Shown: positions 9,310 to 19,402, counted from the stretch's first letter. The stretch is DNA of 47,924 nt from Candidatus Ghiorseimicrobium undicola (GCA_002796125.1 PCWA01000014.1:1-47924), one strand, 5' to 3'. The notes: generated by a model not told the origin, from the sequence alone. Numbers and translations: made by a program.

Positions 9310-9965
9310 GCAAGAGCTTAATTATCGCGATTGATGGGCCAGCCGGCTCAGGGAAAAGCACTATTGCTAAATTTCTGGCCGAAAAATTGAAGCTTCTTTA
9401 TATAGATACCGGAGCGATGTATAGAGCGGTTACTCTGAATGTTTTAAATAATCGAATTGATCCTTCTAATGCGGAGCAAGTTAGCGAAATTGCCGCCAAT
9501 TCACGTATAGGGCTAAAGAGAAATAACAACGGCCTTATAGTGATGCTTAATGATAAAGACGTCACGGAACAAATTCGTTCTAAGGAAGTAAACGCGGCCG
9601 TTTCCGATATTGCCAAAATCAAAGAGGTAAGAAAGATAATGGTAAAACAGCAGCAGATGCTGGGGAAGGGAGGCGGCGTTATTCTTGAAGGCCGCGATAT
9701 CGGTACGGTTGTTTTTCCGGATGCCGATTTTAAATTTTTTCTGGATGCCGCGCCTGGCGAAAGGGCGAGGCGGCGCTATGACGAAATAAAAGGCAAGTAT
9801 GCCGTAACGCTAACGGAAATAGAGCGGAATGTCAGCAGGCGCGATAATATTGATTCAAATAGAGAGGCGGGCCCGCTTAAGCAGGCCGCGGACGCCGTAT
9901 ATATAGATACGACAGATTTAACGATAGAGGAAGTGGTTGAACGGATATTAAAAATAATACGTTGA
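9306..9965 (+). CDS. cmk: Cytidylate kinase
   Basis: IAIDGPAGSGKSTIAK; YIDTGAMYRAVT; GGVILEGRDIGTVVFPDADFKFFLDA. Confidence 0.97.
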   Translation: MSKSLIIAIDGPAGSGKSTIAKFLAEKLKLLYIDTGAMYRAVTLNVLNNRIDPSNAEQVSEIAANSRIGLKRNNNGLIVMLNDKDVTEQIRSKEVNAAVSDIAKIKEVRKIMVKQQQMLGKGGGVILEGRDIGTVVFPDADFKFFLDAAPGERARRRYDEIKGKYAVTLTEIERNVSRRDNIDSNREAGPLKQAADAVYIDTTDLTIEEVVERILKIIR

Positions 9966-10090
9966 ACGGTTGTGTGGCTGGAAACGTAAAGTGTCAATCG
10001 CTAATCGTAAAAAATAAATCAAATATCGATAGACGAAAAACGGCCAACGATTCGAGTTACGCAACCCCGCGTCGTTATACGATATAGCAT

Positions 10091-11887
10091 ATGGACAAAT
10101 CACTAATTCGTAATTTTTCTATCATCGCGCATATCGATCACGGAAAGTCAACTTTGGCGGACCGCCTGATAGAGCGGACCTGCTCTATTGACAGAAGGCA
10201 ATTAAGAAGCCAGATGCTGGATGATATGGACCTGGAGCGCGAGCGGGGCATTACAATCAAGGCATCTGCCGCCTGTATCGGATATAAAGCCAAAGACGGA
10301 AAAAATTATATTTTTAATCTTATTGATACCCCGGGCCACGTTGATTTTACTTACGAGGTATCAAAATCAATCGCCGCGTGCGAAGGCGCCTTATTGGTAG
10401 TTGACGCTTCTCAGGGCATAGAGGCGCAGACCGTGGCAAATTTCTATCTCGCCAAGGAACATAACTTATCCGTTATTCCCGTAATAAATAAGATAGACTT
10501 GCCGAGTATTGATCTGCCCGGTGTTAAGCGGCAGCTTGTTGATATGCTCAGGTTCAAAGAGGAGGATCTAATCCTGGCTTCGGCAAAAGAGGGGGTTGCT
10601 ATTGATGAAATTCTTGAAAGGATAGTCAGCGATATCCCGCCTCCCGGAGGGGATGCTTCATTGCCGCTGCAGGCCCTAGTGTTTGATTCTGTATTTGACG
10701 TCTATCGCGGCGTTATTGTTTACCTGAGGCTGGTAAACGGCACCTTGCGTGCCAATGATACAATTATCATGATGCAGAAAAATTCCCGTTATCGCATAGA
10801 GGAAATCGGCGTGGTTAAGGATTTAAAACCGCAGGTTACTGATGTGCTCACGGCAGGCGAGGTTGGTTATTTTATTGCTAATATACGCGCGGCAAGCGAT
10901 GTGATGGTCGGAGATACAGTTACCGGAGCTGATAATCCGGCAAAGAGCCCTTTGGCCGGATATAAAGAAATGAAACCGCTTGTATTCTGCGGGATATACC
11001 CGGTTAATTCCGGAGATTTTTCTAATCTACGCGAGGCGATGGAGAAATTAAAACTTTCAGACGCCTCTTTTGTCTATGAGCCTGAAAGCTCTATTTCGTT
11101 CGGGCATGGTTTTCGCTGCGGTTTTCTTGGCCTGTTGCATATGGAAATAGTCCAGGAACGCCTTGAACGGGAATACGACCTTAATCTTGTCATAACCACG
11201 CCAAATGTCGCCTATATGATTAAGAAAAAAACGGGCGATGAGCTGAAGGTGGATAATCCGGCTAAGTTTCCTGAAAGCTTTGAGATAGCCGAGTGTGAAG
11301 AGCCGTACGTGAAAGCGTATATGTTAATTCCTACCGAGTCTTTAAACTCGGTATGCGAACTAGCTAAAGACAGGCGGGGGATTTACGATACGAGCGAATA
11401 TTTAACCGAAAACCGTGTAAAGGTTATATTCGATATCCCGTTATCGGAAATAATCGTGGATTTTTATGATAAACTAAAGTCCCTTACGCGCGGATACGGT
11501 TCCCTGGATTATGAATTTGAAGGTTATTTTCCTGCTGATATAGTGCGTTTGGATATATTAATCAATAAAAAGATATGCGATGCGTTTTCCTGCCTTGTGC
11601 ATAAGGAAAAGGCGCAGTTAAAAGGCAGGGCGCTGGTCGGCAAGCTTAAAGAACTAATTCCCCGTCAATTATTTGAAGTAAGCATTCAGGCGGCTATCGG
11701 AAGCCAGATAATTGCCGCTGAGCGCGTGCGCCCGGTAGGCAAGAATGTTACTGCCAAATGTTACGGTGGAGATATTACCCGTAAACGAAAGTTATGGGAA
11801 AAGCAGAAGGCCGGTAAAAAACGCATGAAACAATTCGGGAGCGTGGAAATTCCGCAGGAAGCATTTCTGGCGGCTTTACGCGTATAA
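10091..11887 (+). CDS. lepA: Elongation factor 4 (LepA)
   Basis: IRNFSIIAHIDHGKSTLADRLIE; DTPGHVDFTYEV; GFRCGFLGLLHMEIVQERLEREY. Confidence 0.98.
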   Translation: MDKSLIRNFSIIAHIDHGKSTLADRLIERTCSIDRRQLRSQMLDDMDLERERGITIKASAACIGYKAKDGKNYIFNLIDTPGHVDFTYEVSKSIAACEGALLVVDASQGIEAQTVANFYLAKEHNLSVIPVINKIDLPSIDLPGVKRQLVDMLRFKEEDLILASAKEGVAIDEILERIVSDIPPPGGDASLPLQALVFDSVFDVYRGVIVYLRLVNGTLRANDTIIMMQKNSRYRIEEIGVVKDLKPQVTDVLTAGEVGYFIANIRAASDVMVGDTVTGADNPAKSPLAGYKEMKPLVFCGIYPVNSGDFSNLREAMEKLKLSDASFVYEPESSISFGHGFRCGFLGLLHMEIVQERLEREYDLNLVITTPNVAYMIKKKTGDELKVDNPAKFPESFEIAECEEPYVKAYMLIPTESLNSVCELAKDRRGIYDTSEYLTENRVKVIFDIPLSEIIVDFYDKLKSLTRGYGSLDYEFEGYFPADIVRLDILINKKICDAFSCLVHKEKAQLKGRALVGKLKELIPRQLFEVSIQAAIGSQIIAAERVRPVGKNVTAKCYGGDITRKRKLWEKQKAGKKRMKQFGSVEIPQEAFLAALRV

Positions 11888-11892
11888 CTTAC

Positions 11893-12471
11893 ATGGAAAA
11901 AGAGAAAATAAAGAGGATATCCAAAGAGTGGTTTGACGCCGGGATATTCGCCTTAGTGCTTTTTTTGATTATCCGCGCTTTTGTGGTTCAGGCTTTTAAA
12001 ATCCCTACGGGATCTATGCGCCCCACGTTAAAAGAGGGCGATATGCTTTTGGTCAGCAAATTCTGGTACGGAGCAAAAATTCCTTTTACAGGCTTCAGTT
12101 TACCGGCGGTATCCGAACCGAAGCGCGGAGATGTCATCGTTTTTTTATACCCCGTAGATAAAAAACGCGATTTCATAAAACGCCTTATCGGCTTAGGCGG
12201 AGAGACTATAGAAATAAAAGACGGCAAGATTTATGTCAATGGCCGGGTTGTAGATGACCCCCGGATTACCAGCAGGTTTTATTATAACCGCGGGCCTTAC
12301 GGCAGTGAGGGGGAAAAAATACAGGTTCCTGAAGACAGTTATTTCGTCCTGGGGGACAACAGCGGCTCCAGCCATGACAGCCGATTTTGGGGTTTTGTAC
12401 CGAAAAAATATTTAATCGGTAATGCTTTTGTTATCTATTGGCCGCCAAACAGGCTGCGCTTAATAAAATAA
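11893..12471 (+). CDS. lepB: Signal peptidase I
   Basis: FKIPTGSMRPTLKEGDMLLVSKFWYG; KRLIGLGGETIEIKDGKIYVNG; VLGDNSGSSHDSRFWGFVP. Confidence 0.96.
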   Translation: MEKEKIKRISKEWFDAGIFALVLFLIIRAFVVQAFKIPTGSMRPTLKEGDMLLVSKFWYGAKIPFTGFSLPAVSEPKRGDVIVFLYPVDKKRDFIKRLIGLGGETIEIKDGKIYVNGRVVDDPRITSRFYYNRGPYGSEGEKIQVPEDSYFVLGDNSGSSHDSRFWGFVPKKYLIGNAFVIYWPPNRLRLIK

Positions 12472-12498
12472 TTGACAAAATCTCATACAGGCTATAAT
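12472..12498 (+). promoter_or_regulatory. Candidate promoter for the glycine-zipper lipoprotein
   Basis: TTGACA (12472-12477) and TATAAT (12493-12498), spacer 15 bp (short). Confidence 0.5.
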
Positions 12499-12548
12499 TT
12501 ATAAGAGATAAAAAATTGGCTAAAGGCAAAAAAATAAGGAGGTGCAGC

Positions 12549-12851
12549 ATGAAATACGGCGCGTTTGCGGTTATGTTTTGTTTTTTATTTACCGTCTGCG
12601 GATGCTCAACTACACAAAAGGGGGCGGGTATCGGCGCAGCCACCGGCGCGGGCATAGGCGCGATTATCGGACACCAGTCAGGCCATACTACTGAAGGCGC
12701 TGTTATAGGCGGTTTGGGAGGAGCAGCGGCAGGCGCTTTAATCGGAGAACAGGTAGACGCGAAATTTTGCCCTGTTGACGGCAAGCGTTTTCCTGCGGGG
12801 ACTCTCTATTGCCCGGAACATGGCGTAGAATTAAAAGATTTAGAAAAATAA
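12549..12851 (+). CDS. Glycine-zipper lipoprotein with C-terminal Cys pair
   Basis: MKYGAFAVMFCFLFTVCGC signal/lipobox; glycine-zipper GAGIGAATGAGIGAIIG; AGGAGG RBS upstream of ATG 12549. Confidence 0.8.
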   Translation: MKYGAFAVMFCFLFTVCGCSTTQKGAGIGAATGAGIGAIIGHQSGHTTEGAVIGGLGGAAAGALIGEQVDAKFCPVDGKRFPAGTLYCPEHGVELKDLEK

Positions 12852-12911
12852 TGGCAGTGTAAGGAAGGATGGAGGAAGAAGCCCTATCCTTCCTAAGAGA
12901 TTAGGCTTAGA

Positions 12912-13508
12912 GTGGAAAGGAAGGGCTGGGTGAATTTCGCCAATAAAGTTTCAATTTTCCGTATCATCAGTATACCGTTTTTTCTTTCCGCGGTTTTATA
13001 CTATAGCCCCCAAAGAGATTTTCTGAGATTTATCGCTTTGGGGATTTTTTTATTGGCAGTTGTTTCCGATTTTATTGACGGTTATATCGCGCGGGTCAAA
13101 AAGCAAAAGACTAAATTCGGCTCAATCGTTGATCCCCTGGCCGATAAACTGCTTTTAATCAGTTCATTTCTCTGCTTATACATCAAAAATGACATATACC
13201 CCGGAGTATTTCTGCCGTTAGGCGTGGTACTGGTGATAATCAGCCGCGATGTAATTATACTTTTAGGGGCAATAATTATTTATCTCATGCGCGAAGACTT
13301 GAATGTGAAGCCATCGGCGTTTGGAAAATTTACTACTTTTTTTCAGATGCTGACGATTATTTTATTTATCATGCGCTTTAAATTCGTCAACGTGGTATGG
13401 GTAATAGCCGTATTTTTTACGATTGTTTCCGGCATCGACTACTTGCGAAAAGGTGTCTTAATTTTAAGCGCGATAGATGTTAAAAATAATTTTAAGCATA
13501 ATAGTTAG
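12912..13508 (+). CDS. pgsA: CDP-diacylglycerol-glycerol-3-phosphate 3-phosphatidyltransferase
   Basis: SDFIDGYIARVKKQKTKFGSIVDPLADKLL CDP-alcohol phosphotransferase motif; GTG start. Confidence 0.92.
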   Translation: MERKGWVNFANKVSIFRIISIPFFLSAVLYYSPQRDFLRFIALGIFLLAVVSDFIDGYIARVKKQKTKFGSIVDPLADKLLLISSFLCLYIKNDIYPGVFLPLGVVLVIISRDVIILLGAIIIYLMREDLNVKPSAFGKFTTFFQMLTIILFIMRFKFVNVVWVIAVFFTIVSGIDYLRKGVLILSAIDVKNNFKHNS

Positions 13509-14139
13509 CTATTTTATCGGCTCTATTCCCTTTGCCTATATTTTAGGCAGGATAAAATCAATAGATATCCGCCGGCTCGGTTCGGGAAACATCGGCGCGA
13601 CAAATGCCTTTCGTGTTTTAGGCGCTGGACTCGGTACGCTTGCCCTGGCGCTTGATATTTTAAAGGGTTTTTTTACCGTTGTTGTAGTCGCGGATTATTT
13701 TATGCCCTCAGAAGGCGTAATATCAATATTGGCCTTACGTATTATCTTAGGCATTGCCGCGGTTTGCGGGCATAATTGGACGATTTTTCTGAAGTTTAAG
13801 GGAGGCAAGGGGGTAGCTACCAGCCTTGGCGTGCTCATTGGGCTTGCCTTAGGTGTATATTCTTTACGCCTATGCTTGTTGTTTACGGTACTAAGCTGGT
13901 TGATTGTGTTTTTTTTCAGCGGATTTGTTTCTCTGGCATCTGTTGCAGCGGCAATTTTATTCCCCCTGTTGCTGATATTTTTAAGCGGGCCGGTTGAGCT
14001 TATTTTTTTATCAATCGTTCTCTCTGTCTTTATCCTATATCGTCATAAGTCTAATATCCGTCGCCTGTTAGACAAAAAAGAACATAAATTCCAGCCCTTC
14101 AATCCATTAAAAAACCTTCTAAAGTCTCGCAAGCCTTAA
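13477..14139 (+). CDS. plsY: Glycerol-3-phosphate acyltransferase PlsY
   Basis: SYFIGSIPFAYILGRI; LGSGNIGATNAFRVLG; GHNWTIFLKFKGGKGVATSLG. Confidence 0.95.
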   Translation: MLKIILSIIVSYFIGSIPFAYILGRIKSIDIRRLGSGNIGATNAFRVLGAGLGTLALALDILKGFFTVVVVADYFMPSEGVISILALRIILGIAAVCGHNWTIFLKFKGGKGVATSLGVLIGLALGVYSLRLCLLFTVLSWLIVFFFSGFVSLASVAAAILFPLLLIFLSGPVELIFLSIVLSVFILYRHKSNIRRLLDKKEHKFQPFNPLKNLLKSRKP

Positions 14140-14394
14140 AACACCCTTTTTCTTTATTTTCTTGAAGCTGTTTTTACGGTATTTTCCTCTATCTCCTTTA
14201 TTTCTATTACTTTATGATATGTATGTGTAAACGCTTACAAAACCAACAGGTTATGTATTGAATCAGCATTTACAGATGTTATACTTTAATGGAAAGCAGA
14301 TTAATAGACTCCCACCAGCCATGGAGGAGAAAATAGCCGGGCTTGAAGGAGTGGATTAAAGGGATGGCCCGGCTTCATATTTTTGGGGTGTAAA

Positions 14395-14721
14395 ATGCGC
14401 GACCTGGTATTTAAAAACTTAACGTCCAGCGGTAGACGGAGAAAAATTTTGACTACTTCCGAAGTAATGGAGCAAAACGGGGTAGTCACAAGGATTCGGA
14501 GAAACTTCGTCTATATCGTTAAGAAGTCTAATGATGCTGAAAAATATAACCTTCTGCCGCGCTTATATGTCCTCAAATGCAAAGATTCCCGCACAAGCAA
14601 GGAAAAGTTCCTCTGCCGTATTAAGGGAAGTTTATATACGGTAAAAGACGATAAGCTTTTCTTCGTAATCTTCTCGCATTCACTGCATATCGATCTTACG
14701 CCTTCCAAATGCGCTAAATAA
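14395..14721 (+). CDS. Hypothetical protein, about 108 aa
   Basis: Open frame MRDLVFKNLTSSGRRRKILTTSEVMEQNGVVTRIRRNFVYIVKK...; no family recognised. Confidence 0.5.
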   Translation: MRDLVFKNLTSSGRRRKILTTSEVMEQNGVVTRIRRNFVYIVKKSNDAEKYNLLPRLYVLKCKDSRTSKEKFLCRIKGSLYTVKDDKLFFVIFSHSLHIDLTPSKCAK

Positions 14722-14812
14722 TTACTGCCCGCGTACGCTCTGCTCCAAACAAGGCCAAAACACCCTACTAAATAGTTGCTTATCGGAAATAAATATGTTA
14801 ATATAGCGCATT

Positions 14813-15922
14813 ATGGCTAAAAATATTTTAATCGCTTATATTTCCGAGGTTTCCGGCCATCGCAGCGCCGCTGAGGCCGTATCCAAGGCGCTCAAACTTC
14901 TGGACCCATCCTGTAACGTATTGGGCATTAATTTGTTCCATTACACAAACCCGCACTCGGAAAAAGTAATCAATAAGCTCTATAACAGCATAATTAAGCT
15001 TATGCCCCGGATATGGGAATACCTTTATGACAACCCCAAGGTTGTCGCGCGCACGAGAAAAGCCAAAGATATTATCCATAAATTCAATTCCAAAAAAATT
15101 AAGAAACTTTTTGACAAATTCCAACCGGATGTCATCGCCTGTACGCAGGCCTTTCCCTGCGGGATGTTTGCTGATTATAAGAAGATGTATAATCTGGACG
15201 TTCCTTTGATCGGGGTGATGACCGATTTTTTACCCCATGCCTATTGGGTATATGACAACATTGACTATTATACCGTAGCCAGTGACGAGGCGCGCAGAAA
15301 GTTTATTGCCTTAGGCATATCTCCGGAGAAGATAAAATTAACCGGCATACCGATTGACCCGATTTTCAGCGTCCAGAGAAATAAGGGGAAAATCGCTTCA
15401 GAGCTTGGCATTGATTTATCTCTGCCCGTTGTGCTGGTTATGGGGGGAGGGCAAGGCCTGGGCCCGATAAAGACGATAATCCGCAAGCTTGATAAAATGG
15501 ATACGGGGCTGCAGGTAATTGTGGTTACGGGGACCAATGAAAAACTTTATAAGTCGCTTAGGCGCAAGCGCCGCGAAAAAAACATACTTGTGTTGCGCTA
15601 TGTCAATAATATTTTTGACCTTATGTCTATTTCTTCGGTAGTTATCTCTAAGCCGGGCGGCCTGACTATGTCAGAAGCATTGGCAAAAAAAATAATACCG
15701 ATTATCATAAGCCCTATTCCAGGGCAGGAAGAGAACAATACAAACTTCTTATTAATGAATAACGCGGCGTTTAAGGCAAAAGGTACCGCTCATATCTGCA
15801 GTATAATCGGAGACTTGTTTGCTAATCATGAAAAATACACCCAGATACAGCATAATATTGAATTAATCGCCAGGCCTAATGCCGCTCTTGATGTTGCGCG
15901 CCTTATCTTAAAAAATGTCTAA
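14813..15922 (+). CDS. MGDG synthase/MurG-like glycosyltransferase
   Basis: GHRSAAEAVSKAL; VMGGGQGLGPIKTII; SKPGGLTMSEALAKKIIPIIISPIPGQEENNTNFL. Confidence 0.88.
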   Translation: MAKNILIAYISEVSGHRSAAEAVSKALKLLDPSCNVLGINLFHYTNPHSEKVINKLYNSIIKLMPRIWEYLYDNPKVVARTRKAKDIIHKFNSKKIKKLFDKFQPDVIACTQAFPCGMFADYKKMYNLDVPLIGVMTDFLPHAYWVYDNIDYYTVASDEARRKFIALGISPEKIKLTGIPIDPIFSVQRNKGKIASELGIDLSLPVVLVMGGGQGLGPIKTIIRKLDKMDTGLQVIVVTGTNEKLYKSLRRKRREKNILVLRYVNNIFDLMSISSVVISKPGGLTMSEALAKKIIPIIISPIPGQEENNTNFLLMNNAAFKAKGTAHICSIIGDLFANHEKYTQIQHNIELIARPNAALDVARLILKNV

Positions 15923-16793
15923 GTATCTGCTTTATCGCCTTGGCCAATTGGTGGTTGTGGCCCTGCCGTTAAAAATTACCTATGGAATAGCCGTTTTTTT
16001 GGCGGATTTGCACCGCCTGATTTCAAAGCGCGACCGCATGGCCGTTATGGAAAATCTTCGCGCTATTGCCCCCGAGGCATCGAATGAGGCCATTGAGAAA
16101 AATTGCCGTAGTTTATTTCGTAATTTCGCCAAATATCTGGTGGAATTTTTTCGTTTTTCCATCGTGGATAAGCAGTATATTCAAAAAAATCTTTCAATTG
16201 AAGGGCTGGAAAAAGTAGATAAGGCGCTTTTGAAAAAGAATGGCGTATTGATTGTTTCGGCGCATATGGCGAATTGGGAATTTGGCGGCATTGCCATGGC
16301 TATGCTTAAATATCCCATCGCATGCGTTGCCCTAAAACACCGGGATAAGAGGATCAACAAGTTTTTTACCGGGCAGCGGGAAAAGAAAGGAATGGAGGTT
16401 ATTCCATTGGGGCAGGCCGCGCCCAGATGTTTATACGCGCTCAAGAAAAATAAGCTTTTGGCCTTAGTTGGGGACCGGGATTTTACCAATTCCGGCATTA
16501 AGATAGATTTATTCGGCAAGCTGACTACTATACCCAGGGGGCCGGCCGCGTTTTCTATTAAAACCGGGGCGCCTTTACTGCTTGGCATCCTTCTGCGGCA
16601 GAAAAATAATAAATTACGGTTTATATATGAGGGCCCATTCGAGATTGACCCAAGCGGAGATTATGAACAAGACGTAAATTCGCTTACAGAGAAATATATA
16701 TCGGTTATTAAAGAATATATTAAAGCCAATCCCGATCAATGGCTGATATTTCGTAAGTTTTGGGAGCCGTTATCGCTGGATGTTTGTGACTAA
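15915..16793 (+). CDS. Lysophospholipid/lipid A acyltransferase (LpxL/HtrB family)
   Basis: NGVLIVSAHMANWEFGGIAMA; ALVGDRDFTNSGIKIDLFGKLTTIPRGPAAFSIKTGAPLL. Confidence 0.88.
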   Translation: MSKYLLYRLGQLVVVALPLKITYGIAVFLADLHRLISKRDRMAVMENLRAIAPEASNEAIEKNCRSLFRNFAKYLVEFFRFSIVDKQYIQKNLSIEGLEKVDKALLKKNGVLIVSAHMANWEFGGIAMAMLKYPIACVALKHRDKRINKFFTGQREKKGMEVIPLGQAAPRCLYALKKNKLLALVGDRDFTNSGIKIDLFGKLTTIPRGPAAFSIKTGAPLLLGILLRQKNNKLRFIYEGPFEIDPSGDYEQDVNSLTEKYISVIKEYIKANPDQWLIFRKFWEPLSLDVCD

Positions 16794-16802
16794 AGGGATC
16801 TT

Positions 16803-17471
16803 ATGGATAAAGTTTGTATAATAATACCGGCCTACAATGAGTCGGAAGGAATAGGCCCCTTACTTAATAAATTAAAATCTTTGGGATTGAGCATCGTGGT
16901 TGTTGATGACGGTTCGACCGACGATACTGTTGACATTGCTTTAAAAAACGGCGCGGTTGTATTAAAACAGGGGAGAAATTGCGGCAAGGGAGCGGCGTTA
17001 AAGCGCGGGTTTGAATATATTTTAAATTCAGATTATGAAACGGCAATCACCATCGATGCCGACGGCCAGCATGACCCCGGGTCAATAATAAATTTCATAA
17101 ATATTCAAAAAGAAACATTAGCCGACATCGTCATAGGCAACCGAATGCGCAATACGGAGAATATGCCGCTTTCGCGCATAGTAACCAATAGGTTTATGTC
17201 ATGGATAATATCTCATGCTTCCAAACAGAAGATTCCGGATACACAGTGCGGATTCCGGCTTATACAAAGAAAGGTATTGGAAAATGTCGTTCTTTATACC
17301 TCTCGCTATGACATGGAATCGGAGATATTGATTAAAGCGGCCAAGATAGGCTATAAAATTGAGTCGGTGCCAATCGAAACGATCTATAAAGGCAGCAAAA
17401 GCCAAATCCATCCCATATTGGATACGTTGCGTTTCATCAGGACTTATTTAGCCCTGTTTTTTATAAAATGA
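16803..17471 (+). CDS. Glycosyltransferase family 2
   Basis: IIPAYNESEGIGPLL; VVDDGSTDDTV; GKGAALKRGFEY; TIDADGQHDP; DTQCGFRLI. Confidence 0.93.
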   Translation: MDKVCIIIPAYNESEGIGPLLNKLKSLGLSIVVVDDGSTDDTVDIALKNGAVVLKQGRNCGKGAALKRGFEYILNSDYETAITIDADGQHDPGSIINFINIQKETLADIVIGNRMRNTENMPLSRIVTNRFMSWIISHASKQKIPDTQCGFRLIQRKVLENVVLYTSRYDMESEILIKAAKIGYKIESVPIETIYKGSKSQIHPILDTLRFIRTYLALFFIK

Positions 17472-18130
17472 AAGGGGCCGGATGCATGGATTTTGAGCGG
17501 ATGCGCGATTTAATGGTAGAGCGTCAAATTATCGCCCGCGGCATAAAAGATGAACGGGTAATTAGCGCGTTTCGTAATGTTCCCCGCCATAAATTTGTGC
17601 CGCGTTATCATCAGAATGACAGTTATGATGATTGTCCGCTTCCCATAGGCAGCGGGCAAACTATTTCACAGCCGTATATGGTTGCCCTTATGACCGAATG
17701 TCTGAACCTGGATGCCGCTGATAAAGTCATGGAGATCGGCACCGGTTCCGGATACCAGGCCGCGATTCTCGCCGGGCTCTGTACTGCCGTTTATACGGTT
17801 GAGCGCAAAGAAGATTTACTGCGTATGGCAAAAAATATATTTCGGGAATTAGATATCGCCAATATTTTTACTAAACTTGGTGACGGCACGCTTGGCTGGG
17901 AGGATAACGCGCCTTACCAGAAAATTATCGTAACCGCGGCGGCAGGCATGGTGCCTCAGCCCTTAATTGAGCAGTTAGGAGAAGGCGGAATATTGGTTAT
18001 GCCTGTGGGCGGCGTCTTCAGCCAGGAGCTTACTCGAATACGAAAGAAAAAAGGGCAGATAACATATGAATTGATTTGCGGCTGTTCATTTGTGCCTTTG
18101 ATCGGAAAATACGGATATAAAGATGATTAA
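17468..18130 (+). CDS. pcm: Protein-L-isoaspartate O-methyltransferase
   Basis: MVERQIIARGIKDERVISAFRNVPRHKFVP; PIGSGQTISQPYMVALM; VMEIGTGSGYQAAIL. Confidence 0.95.
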   Translation: MKGAGCMDFERMRDLMVERQIIARGIKDERVISAFRNVPRHKFVPRYHQNDSYDDCPLPIGSGQTISQPYMVALMTECLNLDAADKVMEIGTGSGYQAAILAGLCTAVYTVERKEDLLRMAKNIFRELDIANIFTKLGDGTLGWEDNAPYQKIIVTAAAGMVPQPLIEQLGEGGILVMPVGGVFSQELTRIRKKKGQITYELICGCSFVPLIGKYGYKDD

Positions 18131-18620
18131 CCACATTCAGGCATGGGCAAAAGATGTTCCTAAGGAATATATCGTTATGCTTGTAGGCGCGCTTCCGGTC
18201 TCGGAATTAAGGGGGGCGATACCTTTGGCGCTGCATTACGGCATGGGTTTTAGCAAGGCATTTTGGCTTTCGGTATTGGGTAATATCTCTTTTATCATAC
18301 CCGCGCTTTTTTTTCTTGAGCCTGTCTCGCTTCGATTGCGAAGATTTAAAGTATGGTCAAAATTTTTTGACTGGCTTTTCGAGCGCACTAAACGAAAAGC
18401 GGATACGGTACAAAAATACGAAGCTTTGGGGTTGGCCTTATTTGTGGCAATCCCTCTTCCTGTTACCGGCGCCTGGACCGGGGTGGTGGCGGCTTCATTA
18501 TTCAAGATAAAATTCAGGTACGCCTTAATGGCTATAATACTGGGCGTAATTATATCGGGGCTGATCGTTTCTTCGCTTTGCGCCTTAGGCATAACCACTT
18601 ATAACGCGATATCGCAATGA
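18123..18620 (+). CDS. Small multidrug export protein family membrane protein
   Basis: GALPVSELRGAIPLALHYGM; FVAIPLPVTGAWTGVVAASLFKIKF. Confidence 0.85.
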   Translation: MINHIQAWAKDVPKEYIVMLVGALPVSELRGAIPLALHYGMGFSKAFWLSVLGNISFIIPALFFLEPVSLRLRRFKVWSKFFDWLFERTKRKADTVQKYEALGLALFVAIPLPVTGAWTGVVAASLFKIKFRYALMAIILGVIISGLIVSSLCALGITTYNAISQ

Positions 18621-19120
18621 TACACATATATACAGGCAATGGAAAAGGGAAGACTACGGCGGCATTGGGCCTGGCACTGCGGGCCGCGGGCGCCGGGCTT
18701 AAAGTTTATTTTACCCAATTTATCAAAAGGGGAGCGTTCAGCGAAATAAAAGCAGCAAAGAAGATAAAAAACATTACGGTTGAACAGTTTGGCAGGGGGC
18801 GTTTTATAAAAGGCGTTCCGGACAAAAAAGACGCGAAATCCGCACAACGCGGTTTAAAGAAGATATCCGCGTTTGTCTTAAGCGGAAAATCCGGCCTGGT
18901 GATAATGGATGAAATTAATCTTGCCGTAAAATTTGGGCTTATTGACGTAAAAGAGCTGGCGGAGCTGATTAAAAAAACACCGGCTAATGTAGAGCTGGTT
19001 TTAACCGGACGCTGCGCCCATCCTGAAATTATTAAGCTTGCTGATTTAGTCAGCGAAATAAAAGAAGTAAAGCATTATTATAAAAAAGGCATGAAAGCAA
19101 GAAAAGGGATTGAATTTTAA
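18617..19120 (+). CDS. cobO: Cob(I)yrinic acid a,c-diamide adenosyltransferase
   Basis: IHIYTGNGKGKTTAALGLALRAAGAGLKVYFTQFIK; LVIMDEINLAVKFGL; ELVLTGRCAHPEIIKLADLVSEIK. Confidence 0.93.
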   Translation: MIHIYTGNGKGKTTAALGLALRAAGAGLKVYFTQFIKRGAFSEIKAAKKIKNITVEQFGRGRFIKGVPDKKDAKSAQRGLKKISAFVLSGKSGLVIMDEINLAVKFGLIDVKELAELIKKTPANVELVLTGRCAHPEIIKLADLVSEIKEVKHYYKKGMKARKGIEF

Positions 19121-19127
19121 ATAATTA

Positions 19128-19156
19128 TTGACATCCGGGGTTAAAAATAGTATAAA
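19128..19156 (+). promoter_or_regulatory. Sigma-70-like promoter driving the first cobalamin riboswitch
   Basis: TTGACA (19128-19133), 17-bp spacer, TATAAA (19151-19156). Confidence 0.75.
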
Positions 19157-19179
19157 ATAGCTTACAATTTAATAATAAT

Positions 19180-19402
19180 ATAGGTTATAGGGAATCCTGT
19201 TTACCCCGCCCTTCCTAGCGTTTCGCATTAGAATATAAAGGAAGGGCGGGATTTAGTCAGGAGCGGTCCCGCCGCTGTAACCCCGTCCGCCTAGATTTTT
19301 GGCGGAAACTCTTTTAGCATTATTTGCCACTGTTTCGAAGCATCGGGATGGGAAGGCCGCTAAAAGAGCGGGGAAGCCAGAAGACCTGCCTATATTTAGG
19401 AA
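19180..19402 (+). promoter_or_regulatory. Cobalamin riboswitch 1 (large, AdoCbl-type architecture)
   Basis: TTATAGGGAATCC; GCGGTCCCGCCGCTGTAACCCC; TTGCCACTG...GGGATGGGAAGGC; B12 box AAGCCAGAAGACCTGCC ending at 19390. Confidence 0.93.

Noticed and set aside
9966-10090. Possible small RNA between cmk and lepA
   Set aside because: No convincing helix, promoter or terminator seen; left as ordinary spacer.
12431-12784. 117-aa minus-strand ORF rich in Ala/Pro
   Set aside because: Shadow of the glycine-zipper gene; low complexity is the complement of Gly codons.
12857-12888. AGGAAGGAT/ATCCTTCCT hairpin before pgsA
   Set aside because: Nine-bp stem but no U-run; not enough to call a terminator or regulator.
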